A stretch of 64,000 bases of DNA from Lachnoclostridium phytofermentans ISDg (GTDB taxonomy: Bacteria; Bacillota; Clostridia; Lachnospirales; Lachnospiraceae): positions 512,001 to 576,000 of the forward strand of contig NC_010001.1 in NCBI RefSeq assembly GCF_000018685.1, in the 5' to 3' direction. This document shows, one piece after another, positions 52,450-59,880 of the stretch; the first letter of the stretch is position 1; each line of letters opens with the position of its first letter. The position numbers and the translations under genes are program-made. The notes below the pieces were generated by a model. That model saw only the letters and a program-made list of their open reading frames with translations. It was not told the origin of the DNA and did no database searches.

Positions 52450-54216
52450 ATGAGTCGAAAAGAAATAGAATACGAAAAATCAATTCATGGAAGTGTGTTC
52501 CTCCGCTTAATGAAGTATGCAACTCCATATTTTCCTATGATGATTCTGGCATTTATTCTGGTGTTGGCATTAACAGGGCTTGAATTATTACGTCCTGCCT
52601 TGATTGGCCGAGTAGTTGATTTGTTTAAGGTGGATGGAACCTTGGATGAAATTAAGTTCATAGCTGTTATATACGGTGCTGCCTTAGTATTGAGTTTTGT
52701 ATTTAACATTTTACAAACATGGATCTTACAGCTTACCGGACAAAACATCATCTATAATATACGTCAGGAGCTATTTGAGCACATTCACAAACTTTCATTA
52801 CGTTTTTTTGATATCACGCCAGTAGGTAAGATTGTTACCAGAGTGACCAATGACGTAGAAGCACTGCATGAAATGTATGCGAATATTCTAGTCAAACTCT
52901 TAAAGAATATAGTAAAAATCATCGGTTTAGCCATCGTTATGCTTTTTATGAATGTACGGATTGCATTGTTTGGATTTAGCTTATTACCACTTATCATTGG
53001 TTTAACCTGGATTTTTAAAAGAACATCTAGATTAACTTATCGTATTACTAGAACGAAGATAACGGCAATCAATACCTATTTATCTGAACATTTATCTGGT
53101 ATGAAGTTAATACAGATATTTGCAAGAGAAAAAGAAAAAAATGCAGAGTTTGGGCAAAAGAGCAAAGGATTATATCGTGCGAATTACCGTGAAATGATGG
53201 TATTTGCAATCTTTCGTCCATTGATGTATATCTTATCTATTATTGCCTTAGTAATTATTGTGGCTGTTGGCGGTGATAGTGTATTAAAGGGTACAGTTAC
53301 TGTTGGGACCTTGATTACGTTTATTCAGTACATCTCTTTATTTTTTGAGCCAATACAGGAACTTGCAGAACAGTTTGGTACACTGCAGTCTGCCATGGCT
53401 TCCGCGGAGAAGATATTTACTATATTGGATGAACCGATAATTGTAAAGAATCCTGAGAATCCGACTTTGGTGGAAGAAATCAAAGGGCGCATCGAGTTTG
53501 AGCATGTTTGGTTTGCGTACGAAGGGGAGAACTGGATTCTCAAAGATGTTAGCTTTGTAATTGAACCTGGGCAAAGTGTAGCCTTTGTTGGTGCAACGGG
53601 TGCAGGAAAATCTTCTATTTTAAACTTAATCGGAAGATATTATGACATTCAACAAGGACGTATTCTTGTAGATGGCATAGATATCAAGGAGTTAAAAACA
53701 GAAGATTTGCGTAAGGCGATTGGACAAGTACAGCAGGATGTGTTTATCTTTACTGGCGATGTTATGAGTAATATTCGTTTGAAGAGCGACACGATAACGG
53801 AAGAGGAGGCGATTAAAGCTGCAAAGTATGTAAACGCAGATCACTTTATTGAGAACTTAAATAACACTTATTATGAAGCAGTTACGGAACGAGGAGCAAC
53901 ATTTTCCGCAGGTCAGCGTCAGTTGCTATCCTTTGCAAGAACGCTAGCCTATAATCCTTCGATCTTAGTTATGGACGAAGCAACCGCAAATATTGATACG
54001 GAAACAGAACAATTAATCCAAGAAGCATTAGAAAAATTAATGCAAGGAAGAACAACTATTATGGTCGCCCATCGCTTATCAACCATACAGCATGCGAATA
54101 AAATTATCGTAATGCATAAGGGAGAGCTAAGAGAAATGGGAACTCATCAAGAGTTATTAGAGAATAATGGTATTTATAAGAAATTATATGAGTTACAATT
54201 AGCAGGAGAGCATTAA
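52450..54216 (+). CDS. ABC exporter half-transporter with consensus catalytic Glu
   Basis: A 588-residue half-transporter: six membrane helices (about 20-310), Walker A GATGAGKSS near residue 379, signature FSAGQRQLLS, Walker B ILVMDEATANID with the catalytic Glu, and H-loop AHRLSTIQ. Paired with the preceding gene it makes an asymmetric exporter of drug, peptide or lipid type. The substrate is unknown. GGGGAAAG precedes the ATG. A terminator follows at 54258. Confidence 0.92.
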   Translation: MSRKEIEYEKSIHGSVFLRLMKYATPYFPMMILAFILVLALTGLELLRPALIGRVVDLFKVDGTLDEIKFIAVIYGAALVLSFVFNILQTWILQLTGQNIIYNIRQELFEHIHKLSLRFFDITPVGKIVTRVTNDVEALHEMYANILVKLLKNIVKIIGLAIVMLFMNVRIALFGFSLLPLIIGLTWIFKRTSRLTYRITRTKITAINTYLSEHLSGMKLIQIFAREKEKNAEFGQKSKGLYRANYREMMVFAIFRPLMYILSIIALVIIVAVGGDSVLKGTVTVGTLITFIQYISLFFEPIQELAEQFGTLQSAMASAEKIFTILDEPIIVKNPENPTLVEEIKGRIEFEHVWFAYEGENWILKDVSFVIEPGQSVAFVGATGAGKSSILNLIGRYYDIQQGRILVDGIDIKELKTEDLRKAIGQVQQDVFIFTGDVMSNIRLKSDTITEEEAIKAAKYVNADHFIENLNNTYYEAVTERGATFSAGQRQLLSFARTLAYNPSILVMDEATANIDTETEQLIQEALEKLMQGRTTIMVAHRLSTIQHANKIIVMHKGELREMGTHQELLENNGIYKKLYELQLAGEH

Positions 54217-54217
54217 A

Positions 54218-54250
54218 GCAAGTAAAAGTTGAAAAGGCTTTGCTTGTTTG
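54218..54250. repeat. Dispersed palindromic element, degenerate copy after the ABC exporter
   Basis: Arms AAGCAAGTAAAAG and CTTTGCTTGTTT around TTGAAAAGG, starting just after the stop at 54216. The CGC core is lost. Confidence 0.45.
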
Positions 54251-54257
54251 AAGAAGA

Positions 54258-54299
54258 AAGAGACTTCTTTAGAGGTTTACTAGGGAAGTCTCTTTTTTA
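54258..54299 (+). terminator. Terminator of the ABC exporter operon
   Basis: 10-bp arms AAGAGACTTC/GAAGTCTCTT with a 17-base loop and a T run. Confidence 0.85.
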
Positions 54300-54408
54300 T
54301 ATTCATCTCAAAAACGGAATCGTATCCTTAGAAAAGGTTTTCAATGCCTGAAGGTATAGAAAAAGGATCTAAAAGTGATAATAGTATAACTATAAGTAGA
54401 AAACATAT

Positions 54409-54435
54409 AAAGAGGTAAAATTTTATTACCTCTTT
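54409..54435 (+). repeat. Hairpin just upstream of the GNAT gene
   Basis: 10-bp perfect arms AAAGAGGTAA around a 7-base loop, 26 bases before the ribosome site. It may be a leader hairpin or a weak terminator. Confidence 0.6.
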
Positions 54436-54470
54436 ATCTAAATAGAAAGAGATAACAAAGGAGTGATGTT

Positions 54471-55052
54471 ATGTTACAACATAGAATTTTAAACGAGGAA
54501 GAAATTAGTAAAGTTTATGAGGAGCATTTAATAAAGGATTTTCCGCCCGAAGAATTAAAGCCCTTATCATTACTACTAAGCTTAAAAAAACAAGGAATCT
54601 ATTGTTGTTATGGTTTGTATGATAATGAGGAATTTGTAGCTTATGCTTTTTTTGCAAAACCTGAAACGATTGATTATTTATTGCTTGATTATCTTGCTGT
54701 CTGTAAAAATCATCGTTCCAAACAGTATGGAAGCAAATTCTTGAAATTACTACAAAAGGAATTAAAAGAATACCAAGGAATTCTATTTGAAGTTGAGAGT
54801 GGTGCTGATGCAAAGAATGAAAAAGAGAAACAGATTTGTGAACGTAGGATTGCTTTTTATCTGCGAAATGGTCTGACAAAAACCAAAATTAATGTGAAGC
54901 TCTTTGGAGTGGATATGATTTTGTTATATTTAGAAATTCAAGGAACACCAAGTGAAAAAATATTAAGCGAATCATTAAATCATATTTATGATCTCGTATT
55001 TGGAGAAGAAACACACCGTAGAGAAATTTTTTGTAAGATAGTTGAAGAGTAA
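54471..55052 (+). CDS. GNAT-like acetyltransferase
   Basis: A 193-residue protein. Residues 60-110 follow the GNAT core: LLLDYLAVCKNHRSKQYGSKFLKLL, with R-S-K-Q-Y-G-S in place of the usual Q/R-x-x-G-x-G/A acetyl-CoA loop, then LFEVESGADAKNEKEK and RRIAFYLRNG as in other Clostridia GNAT proteins. Substrate unknown. AAAGGAGTG precedes the ATG. It stands alone. Confidence 0.78.
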   Translation: MLQHRILNEEEISKVYEEHLIKDFPPEELKPLSLLLSLKKQGIYCCYGLYDNEEFVAYAFFAKPETIDYLLLDYLAVCKNHRSKQYGSKFLKLLQKELKEYQGILFEVESGADAKNEKEKQICERRIAFYLRNGLTKTKINVKLFGVDMILLYLEIQGTPSEKILSESLNHIYDLVFGEETHRREIFCKIVEE

Positions 55053-55283
55053 AGAGGGTATTATAAAAGTAGCTTTTCTTACCAAAAGCCTTGGCGAAAC
55101 GTGGGAATAAACTTAGGAAAACACTGGAATACCTTGTAATTGTAGAATTCTTCCGATATACTTAGCGTATCCTTATTGTCGACAAATTGGGATAGAATAA
55201 AGACAATCTATGAAGATGAGAACAGAAACGTTATAAGATGTTTGCAAAAATCAGCAGGCGCTTAATAACGCATGGAGGTTAGC

Positions 55284-56786
55284 ATGAGTAAAAAACTGCT
55301 TCTTATTTCTGTGTTAGCATTGTTCTTGACTGCATGCGGCAATACGAAAGAGACTAGCAAGGAAATTTCGGATGCCCTACAATCAAAAGATGCAGAGATA
55401 ATAAACAATTTGGATGAAACGAATCAACAAGTAACTAATTCACCAGAGAATCAGAACATAAACGAATCTGATAACGATAAACTAACTCAAAATCTTCCGG
55501 GTGAAAATCAGGACGTACCATCAATACAAAATCAACAAGATGGTAGCGAAGGAAATTTATCCGATAAAGTTACAACATACGATAATTCACAAACAGACAA
55601 CTCTACTAATTCACGAACAGATAACCCCCAAAACAAAGATTCCTCTACGGGAAATACAGGAGATCAATCACCTTCCATAGGTAATGATTCCTCTAACAAG
55701 GACGATAACGAGGCTTCTACAGTACCTACCGGCGTACCTAAGACCCCTGAGGTGACAAGTACACCGACCAAGGCACCAGACATAGTGCCAATCCATACAC
55801 CGGTACCAACTAGAACTCCTATTATTACACCAACTAGAATTCCAACCCCAACCAAAACACCACAACCTACTAAGGTACCAACGGTTACAGTAGCACCGAC
55901 GAAAGTACCCGTGGCTACACCGTCACCAACGAAGGTGCCAGCTCCAACGAAGACTCCTACGGTAACCCCACCATCGAATGTGAGTGGTGCAGACAGTATT
56001 TCGGTTCGTGGGAAGACGATATCCATTGGAGATAGTAAAAGTGATGTAGTAAGTGCTTTTGGTTCACCAAACCGAACAGATGATACGGAATATAATTATG
56101 ATTTTATGGTTTATAATGATAATTATAAAAAGTTTATGATGATTGCGATTGCAGATAGCAAAGTAGTTGGATGGTATACTGATTCAACAGATTTTTCCTA
56201 TCAAGGACTTAGCACATCCTCCAAGGTTTCTTCCATTAATTCTGTCTTTGGAAAAAGTTCGTCACTAAGCGATACAATTTCTATTTCAGATAGTGGAAAT
56301 AAAATAACCTTCTTTATGGATAGCATTGGAGATGGTACCATTGATGGTATTTCAGTATTTGATAACAGTGTGTCCAAAGGAAGTACAAGTAAAACTGTAC
56401 TAAAAGCTTGGGAAAAAGAAATCCTCGACTTAACGAACTCTTTCCGAGCTCGCAATGGCTTAAGTGCCTTAAGTTGGTCAGATGCTGCGGGGACTTCAGC
56501 AAGATTACACAGTGAAGATATGGCAAAGAACAATTACTTTAATCACACTGGACTTGATGGCTCCTCACCTGGGGATCGAATGAAAGCACAAGGTATTAGT
56601 TATCGAAGCAATGGAGAGAATATTATCGGCGGATATGGTAATGCGCTGTTTTCCTCCAATGGTTGGATGAACTCTAGTGGACATAGATCAAATATGTTAA
56701 ATAAAGGTTTTACGTATCTTGGAGTAGGATATGCATTAGGCGGTTCCTACGGAAATTATGCAACACAGAACTTTTATTCTAATTAA
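55284..56786 (+). CDS. CAP-domain (SCP/YkwD-like) lipoprotein with Thr/Pro linker
   Basis: A 500-residue exported lipoprotein (lipobox LTACG). A Ser/Asn/Gln-rich stretch and a Thr/Pro/Lys repeat linker (about 145-235, units such as TPTKVP) span the cell wall. A middle domain (about 238-370, SVRGKTISIGDSKSDVVSAFG) is the CAP-associated N-terminal domain. The C-terminal CAP domain (about 378-500) has the canonical LHSEDMAKNNYFNHTG, GENI and GHRSNML motifs. Such proteins occur in spore and cell-surface contexts; the ligand is unknown. GGAGG lies inside an alternative upstream ATG at 55272, so I start at 55284. Confidence 0.9.
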   Translation: MSKKLLLISVLALFLTACGNTKETSKEISDALQSKDAEIINNLDETNQQVTNSPENQNINESDNDKLTQNLPGENQDVPSIQNQQDGSEGNLSDKVTTYDNSQTDNSTNSRTDNPQNKDSSTGNTGDQSPSIGNDSSNKDDNEASTVPTGVPKTPEVTSTPTKAPDIVPIHTPVPTRTPIITPTRIPTPTKTPQPTKVPTVTVAPTKVPVATPSPTKVPAPTKTPTVTPPSNVSGADSISVRGKTISIGDSKSDVVSAFGSPNRTDDTEYNYDFMVYNDNYKKFMMIAIADSKVVGWYTDSTDFSYQGLSTSSKVSSINSVFGKSSSLSDTISISDSGNKITFFMDSIGDGTIDGISVFDNSVSKGSTSKTVLKAWEKEILDLTNSFRARNGLSALSWSDAAGTSARLHSEDMAKNNYFNHTGLDGSSPGDRMKAQGISYRSNGENIIGGYGNALFSSNGWMNSSGHRSNMLNKGFTYLGVGYALGGSYGNYATQNFYSN

Positions 56787-56858
56787 TAAGTATTGAGTTA
56801 GTTTAGCGATCGATAAATTAAATAATGAGCTATTCAAGTTCTAATAATAGCAAATCTT

Positions 56859-56898
56859 TTTGGGGTGTCACGCGAATGATGTGGCACCCCAACTTTTA
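56859..56898 (+). terminator. Terminator after the CAP lipoprotein
   Basis: Arms TGGGGTGTCAC/GTGGCACCCCA (one wobble) then ACTTTTAT. Confidence 0.82.
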
Positions 56899-57068
56899 TC
56901 ATGGGAAGGTAAGGCCTACTAAGTGCTTTTTCTTATTGAATAGTTTTGTGTTGTAATTGACCAAAGCAGACGAGCTCCCATATAACATTGTGTTCTAATT
57001 TAACTTTAACTTAACAGGTTGCATTGTAAATGGTAAAATATATAAAAATTATGTTGTCGGAGGAGAGT

Positions 57069-57158
57069 ATGAAGAAACAAATCGCTATTGTAACTGGAGC
57101 TAGTGGTGGAATAGGAAAAGAATTTGAGAAGGAGTTATTAAAAGAAGAGCTGGGATAG
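57069..57158 (+). pseudogene. Truncated short-chain dehydrogenase remnant
   Basis: ATG at 57069 behind GGAGGAGAG opens 29 codons that begin MKKQIAIVTGASGGIGKEF, the nucleotide-binding TGxxxGIG motif of an SDR, then run into charged sequence and a stop at 57158. A full SDR is about 250 residues, so only the N-terminus remains. The next gene starts 18 bases later with its own ribosome site. A deletion fusing the SDR start to its neighbour is the simplest reading. Confidence 0.75.
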
Positions 57159-57176
57159 GGAAAGAGGAGGTGCCGT

Positions 57177-58013
57177 ATGAAAATTACAGCATTGATTGAA
57201 AATATTTCGAAAGGAGGCTTATTAAATGAGCACGGGTTGTGTGTGCATATTGCATATGAAGGAAAGAACTACTTATTAGATACCGGAGCGTCTGACCTGT
57301 TTATAAAGAATGCAGAAGCTTTAAATATTAATCTAGAAGAGGTAGATGCAGGAATATTATCTCATGCGCATAGGGACCATTCTGGTGGGTATGAGGCTTT
57401 TTTTAAGTACAATCAGAAAGCCAAGGTTTATCTAAGGAAAGAATCAAGGGAACAATATTATATCAAAAAATTGTGTATTAAAAAGTACATTGGTATTCCA
57501 GATGATATCTTAATAAAATATCCGAAACGCTTTACTTATGTAACAGGGGATTACAGAATAGATAAGGGCGTATCTTTAATAGCTCATAAAACAAATGACA
57601 TGGAAAAGCGCGGAAAGGCAATGAATATGTTCCGCAAGGTAGATGGTCATTTTCAGTTAGATGATTTTTCACATGAGCAGAGTCTTGTTTTTGAAGCTGA
57701 GAAAGGGCTTGTGATACTAAATAGCTGTAGTCATGGTGGAATAGAAAATATTATTAAAGAAGTAAAAGAGTCTTATCCTAATCGAGAGATACTAGCTGTA
57801 ATAGGAGGATTTCATCTAATGGGGCTACTTGGTACTAGCACGATGCGTCTTAGTGAGGGTGAAGTTAGGAAGCTTGGGAAAGATCTTTTAGATTCAGGCG
57901 TAAAAAATATCTATACCTGTCATTGTACTGGTAATAAGGCATTTGCATTATTAAAAGAAGAGTTAGGGGACCGTTTGCATTATTTTCAGACTGGTGACTG
58001 TTTGGAATTTTAA
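57177..58013 (+). CDS. Metallo-beta-lactamase-fold hydrolase, DHPP-synthase-like
   Basis: A 278-residue MBL protein. The metal motif is SHAHRDHSGG near residues 61-70; NSCSHGGIEN near 182 and GGFHLMG near 209 supply later ligands, and CHCTGNKAF near 247 is typical of the family related to methanopterin-pathway dihydropteridine phosphate synthase. Actual substrate is uncertain. GAGGAGGT precedes the ATG. It follows the SDR remnant and may once have been in an operon with it. Confidence 0.85.
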   Translation: MKITALIENISKGGLLNEHGLCVHIAYEGKNYLLDTGASDLFIKNAEALNINLEEVDAGILSHAHRDHSGGYEAFFKYNQKAKVYLRKESREQYYIKKLCIKKYIGIPDDILIKYPKRFTYVTGDYRIDKGVSLIAHKTNDMEKRGKAMNMFRKVDGHFQLDDFSHEQSLVFEAEKGLVILNSCSHGGIENIIKEVKESYPNREILAVIGGFHLMGLLGTSTMRLSEGEVRKLGKDLLDSGVKNIYTCHCTGNKAFALLKEELGDRLHYFQTGDCLEF

Positions 58014-58105
58014 TAGTCTTAGAGTAATGGAAAGTTATTTTATGAAATTTGGATTCCTGTTATGAAAAAGGCAGCAGTAAAACGACAAAAAACTAAAAAA
58101 TGTCA

Positions 58106-58134
58106 TTGACAGTAACGATTTTTTGTTATATAAT
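58106..58134 (+). promoter_or_regulatory. Promoter of infC-rpmI-rplT
   Basis: Consensus TTGACA (58106-58111), 17-base spacer, TATAAT (58129-58134). Confidence 0.85.
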
Positions 58135-58140
58135 ATAAAA

Positions 58141-58316
58141 GCTTTGATACAGAAAAGAAAGTATCGAGCATAGCAAGTAGAGTATCCACTCTCACCCCAA
58201 GCAATAGGCGAACGGGTTACAATTTTCTTAAGTACACAATGATAGAACTAGGTTCTAAGATAGATTGTGTCGTTTATGAGATTTGAAAGTGGATAGCGTG
58301 CTATTCACTTTTTTTG
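58141..58316 (+). ncRNA. L20-type ribosomal leader of the infC operon
   Basis: A structured leader of about 175 bases ends in a terminator: arms AAGTGGATAGC/GCTATTCACTT (58287-58310) and a T run, 60 bases before infC. Upstream lie GAGTATCCACTCTCACCCC and an ACACAAT/ATTGTGT long-range stem near 58237-58270. Position, structure and the rplT gene in the operon fit the Firmicutes L20 leader, where L20 binding favours the terminator. Class is assigned by context. Confidence 0.7.
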
Positions 58317-58375
58317 TATGTTAAGGAAAAAAATAAACCGTAACAATTGTTATAATCCTATGGAGGTGCAGAACT

Positions 58376-58882
58376 ATTAGCGAATTAATGATTAATGAGC
58401 AAATCAGAGACAGAGAAGTTCGTCTGGTTGGAGAAGACGGAGAGCAACTTGGTGTTATGTCAGCAAAAGACGCATTGAAGATGGCGCAGGACGCAAATCT
58501 TGACTTAGTAAAGATTGCTCCGACAGCAAAGCCACCAGTATGCAAGATTGTTGATTACGGTAAATACCGCTATGAGCTTGCTAGAAAAGAAAAAGAAGCC
58601 AAGAAGAAGCAAAAAGTGACTGACGTGAAAGAAATCCGTTTAACGCCGAATATCGATGACAATGATTTGAACACAAAAGCCAATCAAGCAAGAAAGTTCA
58701 TCACCAAGGGGGATAAAGTTAAGGTATCTCTACGCTTCCGTGGAAGAGAGATGGCCCACATTAACTCCAGTAAGCAAATTCTCGACAGTTTCTTCGAGAA
58801 GCTTCAAGATGTTGCAGTTGTCGAGAAACCAGCGAAAATGGAAGGCAGAAGCATATTTATGTTTTTGACTGAAAAACGATAG
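58376..58882 (+). CDS. infC: Translation initiation factor IF-3 (AUU start)
   Basis: A 168-residue IF-3. GGAGGT (58362-58367) lies nine bases before ATT at 58376, which opens ISELMINEQIRDREVRLVGE, the normal IF-3 N-terminus. The first in-frame ATG (58388) is 21 bases from the ribosome site and would trim it. IF-3 is known to start at AUU in other bacteria for autocontrol. The N-domain, a Lys-rich linker (ARKEKEAKKKQKVTDVKEI near 68-86) and C-domain VSLRFRGREMAH near 118 are intact. IF-3 binds the 30S subunit and checks start codons. Confidence 0.93.
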   Translation: MSELMINEQIRDREVRLVGEDGEQLGVMSAKDALKMAQDANLDLVKIAPTAKPPVCKIVDYGKYRYELARKEKEAKKKQKVTDVKEIRLTPNIDDNDLNTKANQARKFITKGDKVKVSLRFRGREMAHINSSKQILDSFFEKLQDVAVVEKPAKMEGRSIFMFLTEKR

Positions 58883-58972
58883 AACAGTAGGAACACATAG
58901 TGTAACCCTATTGTCATTATAAAATCAAAGGTTAGTGCATTATGTGCAACCTAATTTTAAGGAGGAAATATC

Positions 58973-59170
58973 ATGCCTAAATTAAAGACAAGCAAAGCTG
59001 CAGCTAAGCGTTTTAAGGTAACCGGTACAGGTAAATTAAAGAGAATGAAAGCTGGAAAACAGCATATCTTGACTAAGAAGTCCCAAAAAACAAAGAGAAA
59101 TCTTAGAAAAGCAACAATGATGGATCCAAGTAACGAAAAGAACATGAAGAAGATTTTACCATATCTCTAA
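58973..59170 (+). CDS. rpmI: Ribosomal protein L35
   Basis: A 65-residue bL35, beginning MPKLKTSKAAAKRFKVTGTGK, very basic, with the family's KMKTxxAAAKRF-like opening. AAGGAGG precedes the ATG. Second gene of the infC-rpmI-rplT operon. Confidence 0.97.
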   Translation: MPKLKTSKAAAKRFKVTGTGKLKRMKAGKQHILTKKSQKTKRNLRKATMMDPSNEKNMKKILPYL

Positions 59171-59197
59171 GATTAGGTAACAAGGAGGGAATAGACG

Positions 59198-59554
59198 ATG
59201 GCAAGAATTAAAGGCGGCTTAAACGCTAAGAAGAAGCATAATAAAGTATTAAAGCTTGCAAAAGGTTACAGAGGTGCCAGAAGTAAGCAGTATAGAGTAG
59301 CAAAGCAGTCCGTTATGAGAGCTTTAACTTCCGCTTTCGCAGGACGTAAAGAGAGAAAGAGACAGTTCAGACAGTTATGGATCGCTAGAATCAATGCAGC
59401 TGCAAGAATGAATGGTCTTTCTTACAGCAAATTCATGTACGGCTTAAAGTTAGCTGAAGTTTCTGTTAATAGAAAAATGTTAGCTGAACTTGCTGTAAAT
59501 GATGCAGAAGGCTTCAAGGCTTTAGTTGAAGTTGCAAAATCTAAATTAGCTTAA
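59198..59554 (+). CDS. rplT: Ribosomal protein L20
   Basis: A 118-residue bL20: long basic N-terminal helix (MARIKGGLNAKKKHNKVLKL, YRGARSKQYRVAKQSVMRAL) and globular C-domain (RINAAARMNGLSYSKFMYGL). It assembles the 50S subunit and represses its own operon through the leader at 58141. CAAGGAGGG precedes the ATG. A terminator follows. Confidence 0.97.
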   Translation: MARIKGGLNAKKKHNKVLKLAKGYRGARSKQYRVAKQSVMRALTSAFAGRKERKRQFRQLWIARINAAARMNGLSYSKFMYGLKLAEVSVNRKMLAELAVNDAEGFKALVEVAKSKLA

Positions 59555-59579
59555 TAACACTTCGGTGATTTTATAGGTA

Positions 59580-59633
59580 GGAGCATTTACAAGATAACTT
59601 TAAAAGTTATGTTGTAAATGCTTCTTCTTTTTT
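59580..59633 (+). terminator. Terminator of the infC operon
   Basis: Outer arms AGCATTTACA/TGTAAATGCT and inner ATAACTT/AAGTTAT, then a T-rich tail. Confidence 0.9.
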
Positions 59634-59809
59634 ATTATAAAATTGAGCACCTTTCTTTTTATATGGCTATTTGTCAAATATTGGGGTAGAATACACGGAA
59701 TCCTGCTACATTTAGACTAAATATTTATTTATTGCAAATACCTAAAACCTTTCTTGCTTCTCAATATTCTCAATATTATTACAAAAACTAGTAATAGTAT
59801 TTACATAAA

Positions 59810-59838
59810 TTGACTTTACTACAATAAAATAGTATATT
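59810..59838 (+). promoter_or_regulatory. Promoter of the zinc-ribbon membrane protein gene
   Basis: TTGACT (59810-59815), 17-base spacer, TATATT (59833-59838). Confidence 0.7.
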
Positions 59839-59880
59839 ATTTCTGTAGCGTATAATAAAAAATTGAAGTGAGGAGAGTCT

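Larger units (their letters stand above)
58014..58375 (+). other. Promoter and leader region of infC
   Basis: 362 bp without an ORF of merit: the infC promoter (58106-58134), the structured leader and its terminator (to 58316). Confidence 0.7.
59555..59880 (+). other. Gene-free stretch after rplT
   Basis: 326 bp with the operon terminator (59580-59633) and the promoter of the next gene (59810-59838). The rest is AT-rich without recognised structure. Confidence 0.6.

Noticed and set aside
55664..56026. Minus-strand 120-codon Gly/Val-rich reading
   Set aside because: Antisense to the Thr/Pro linker of the CAP lipoprotein; composition is explained by complementing ACC/CCA codons.
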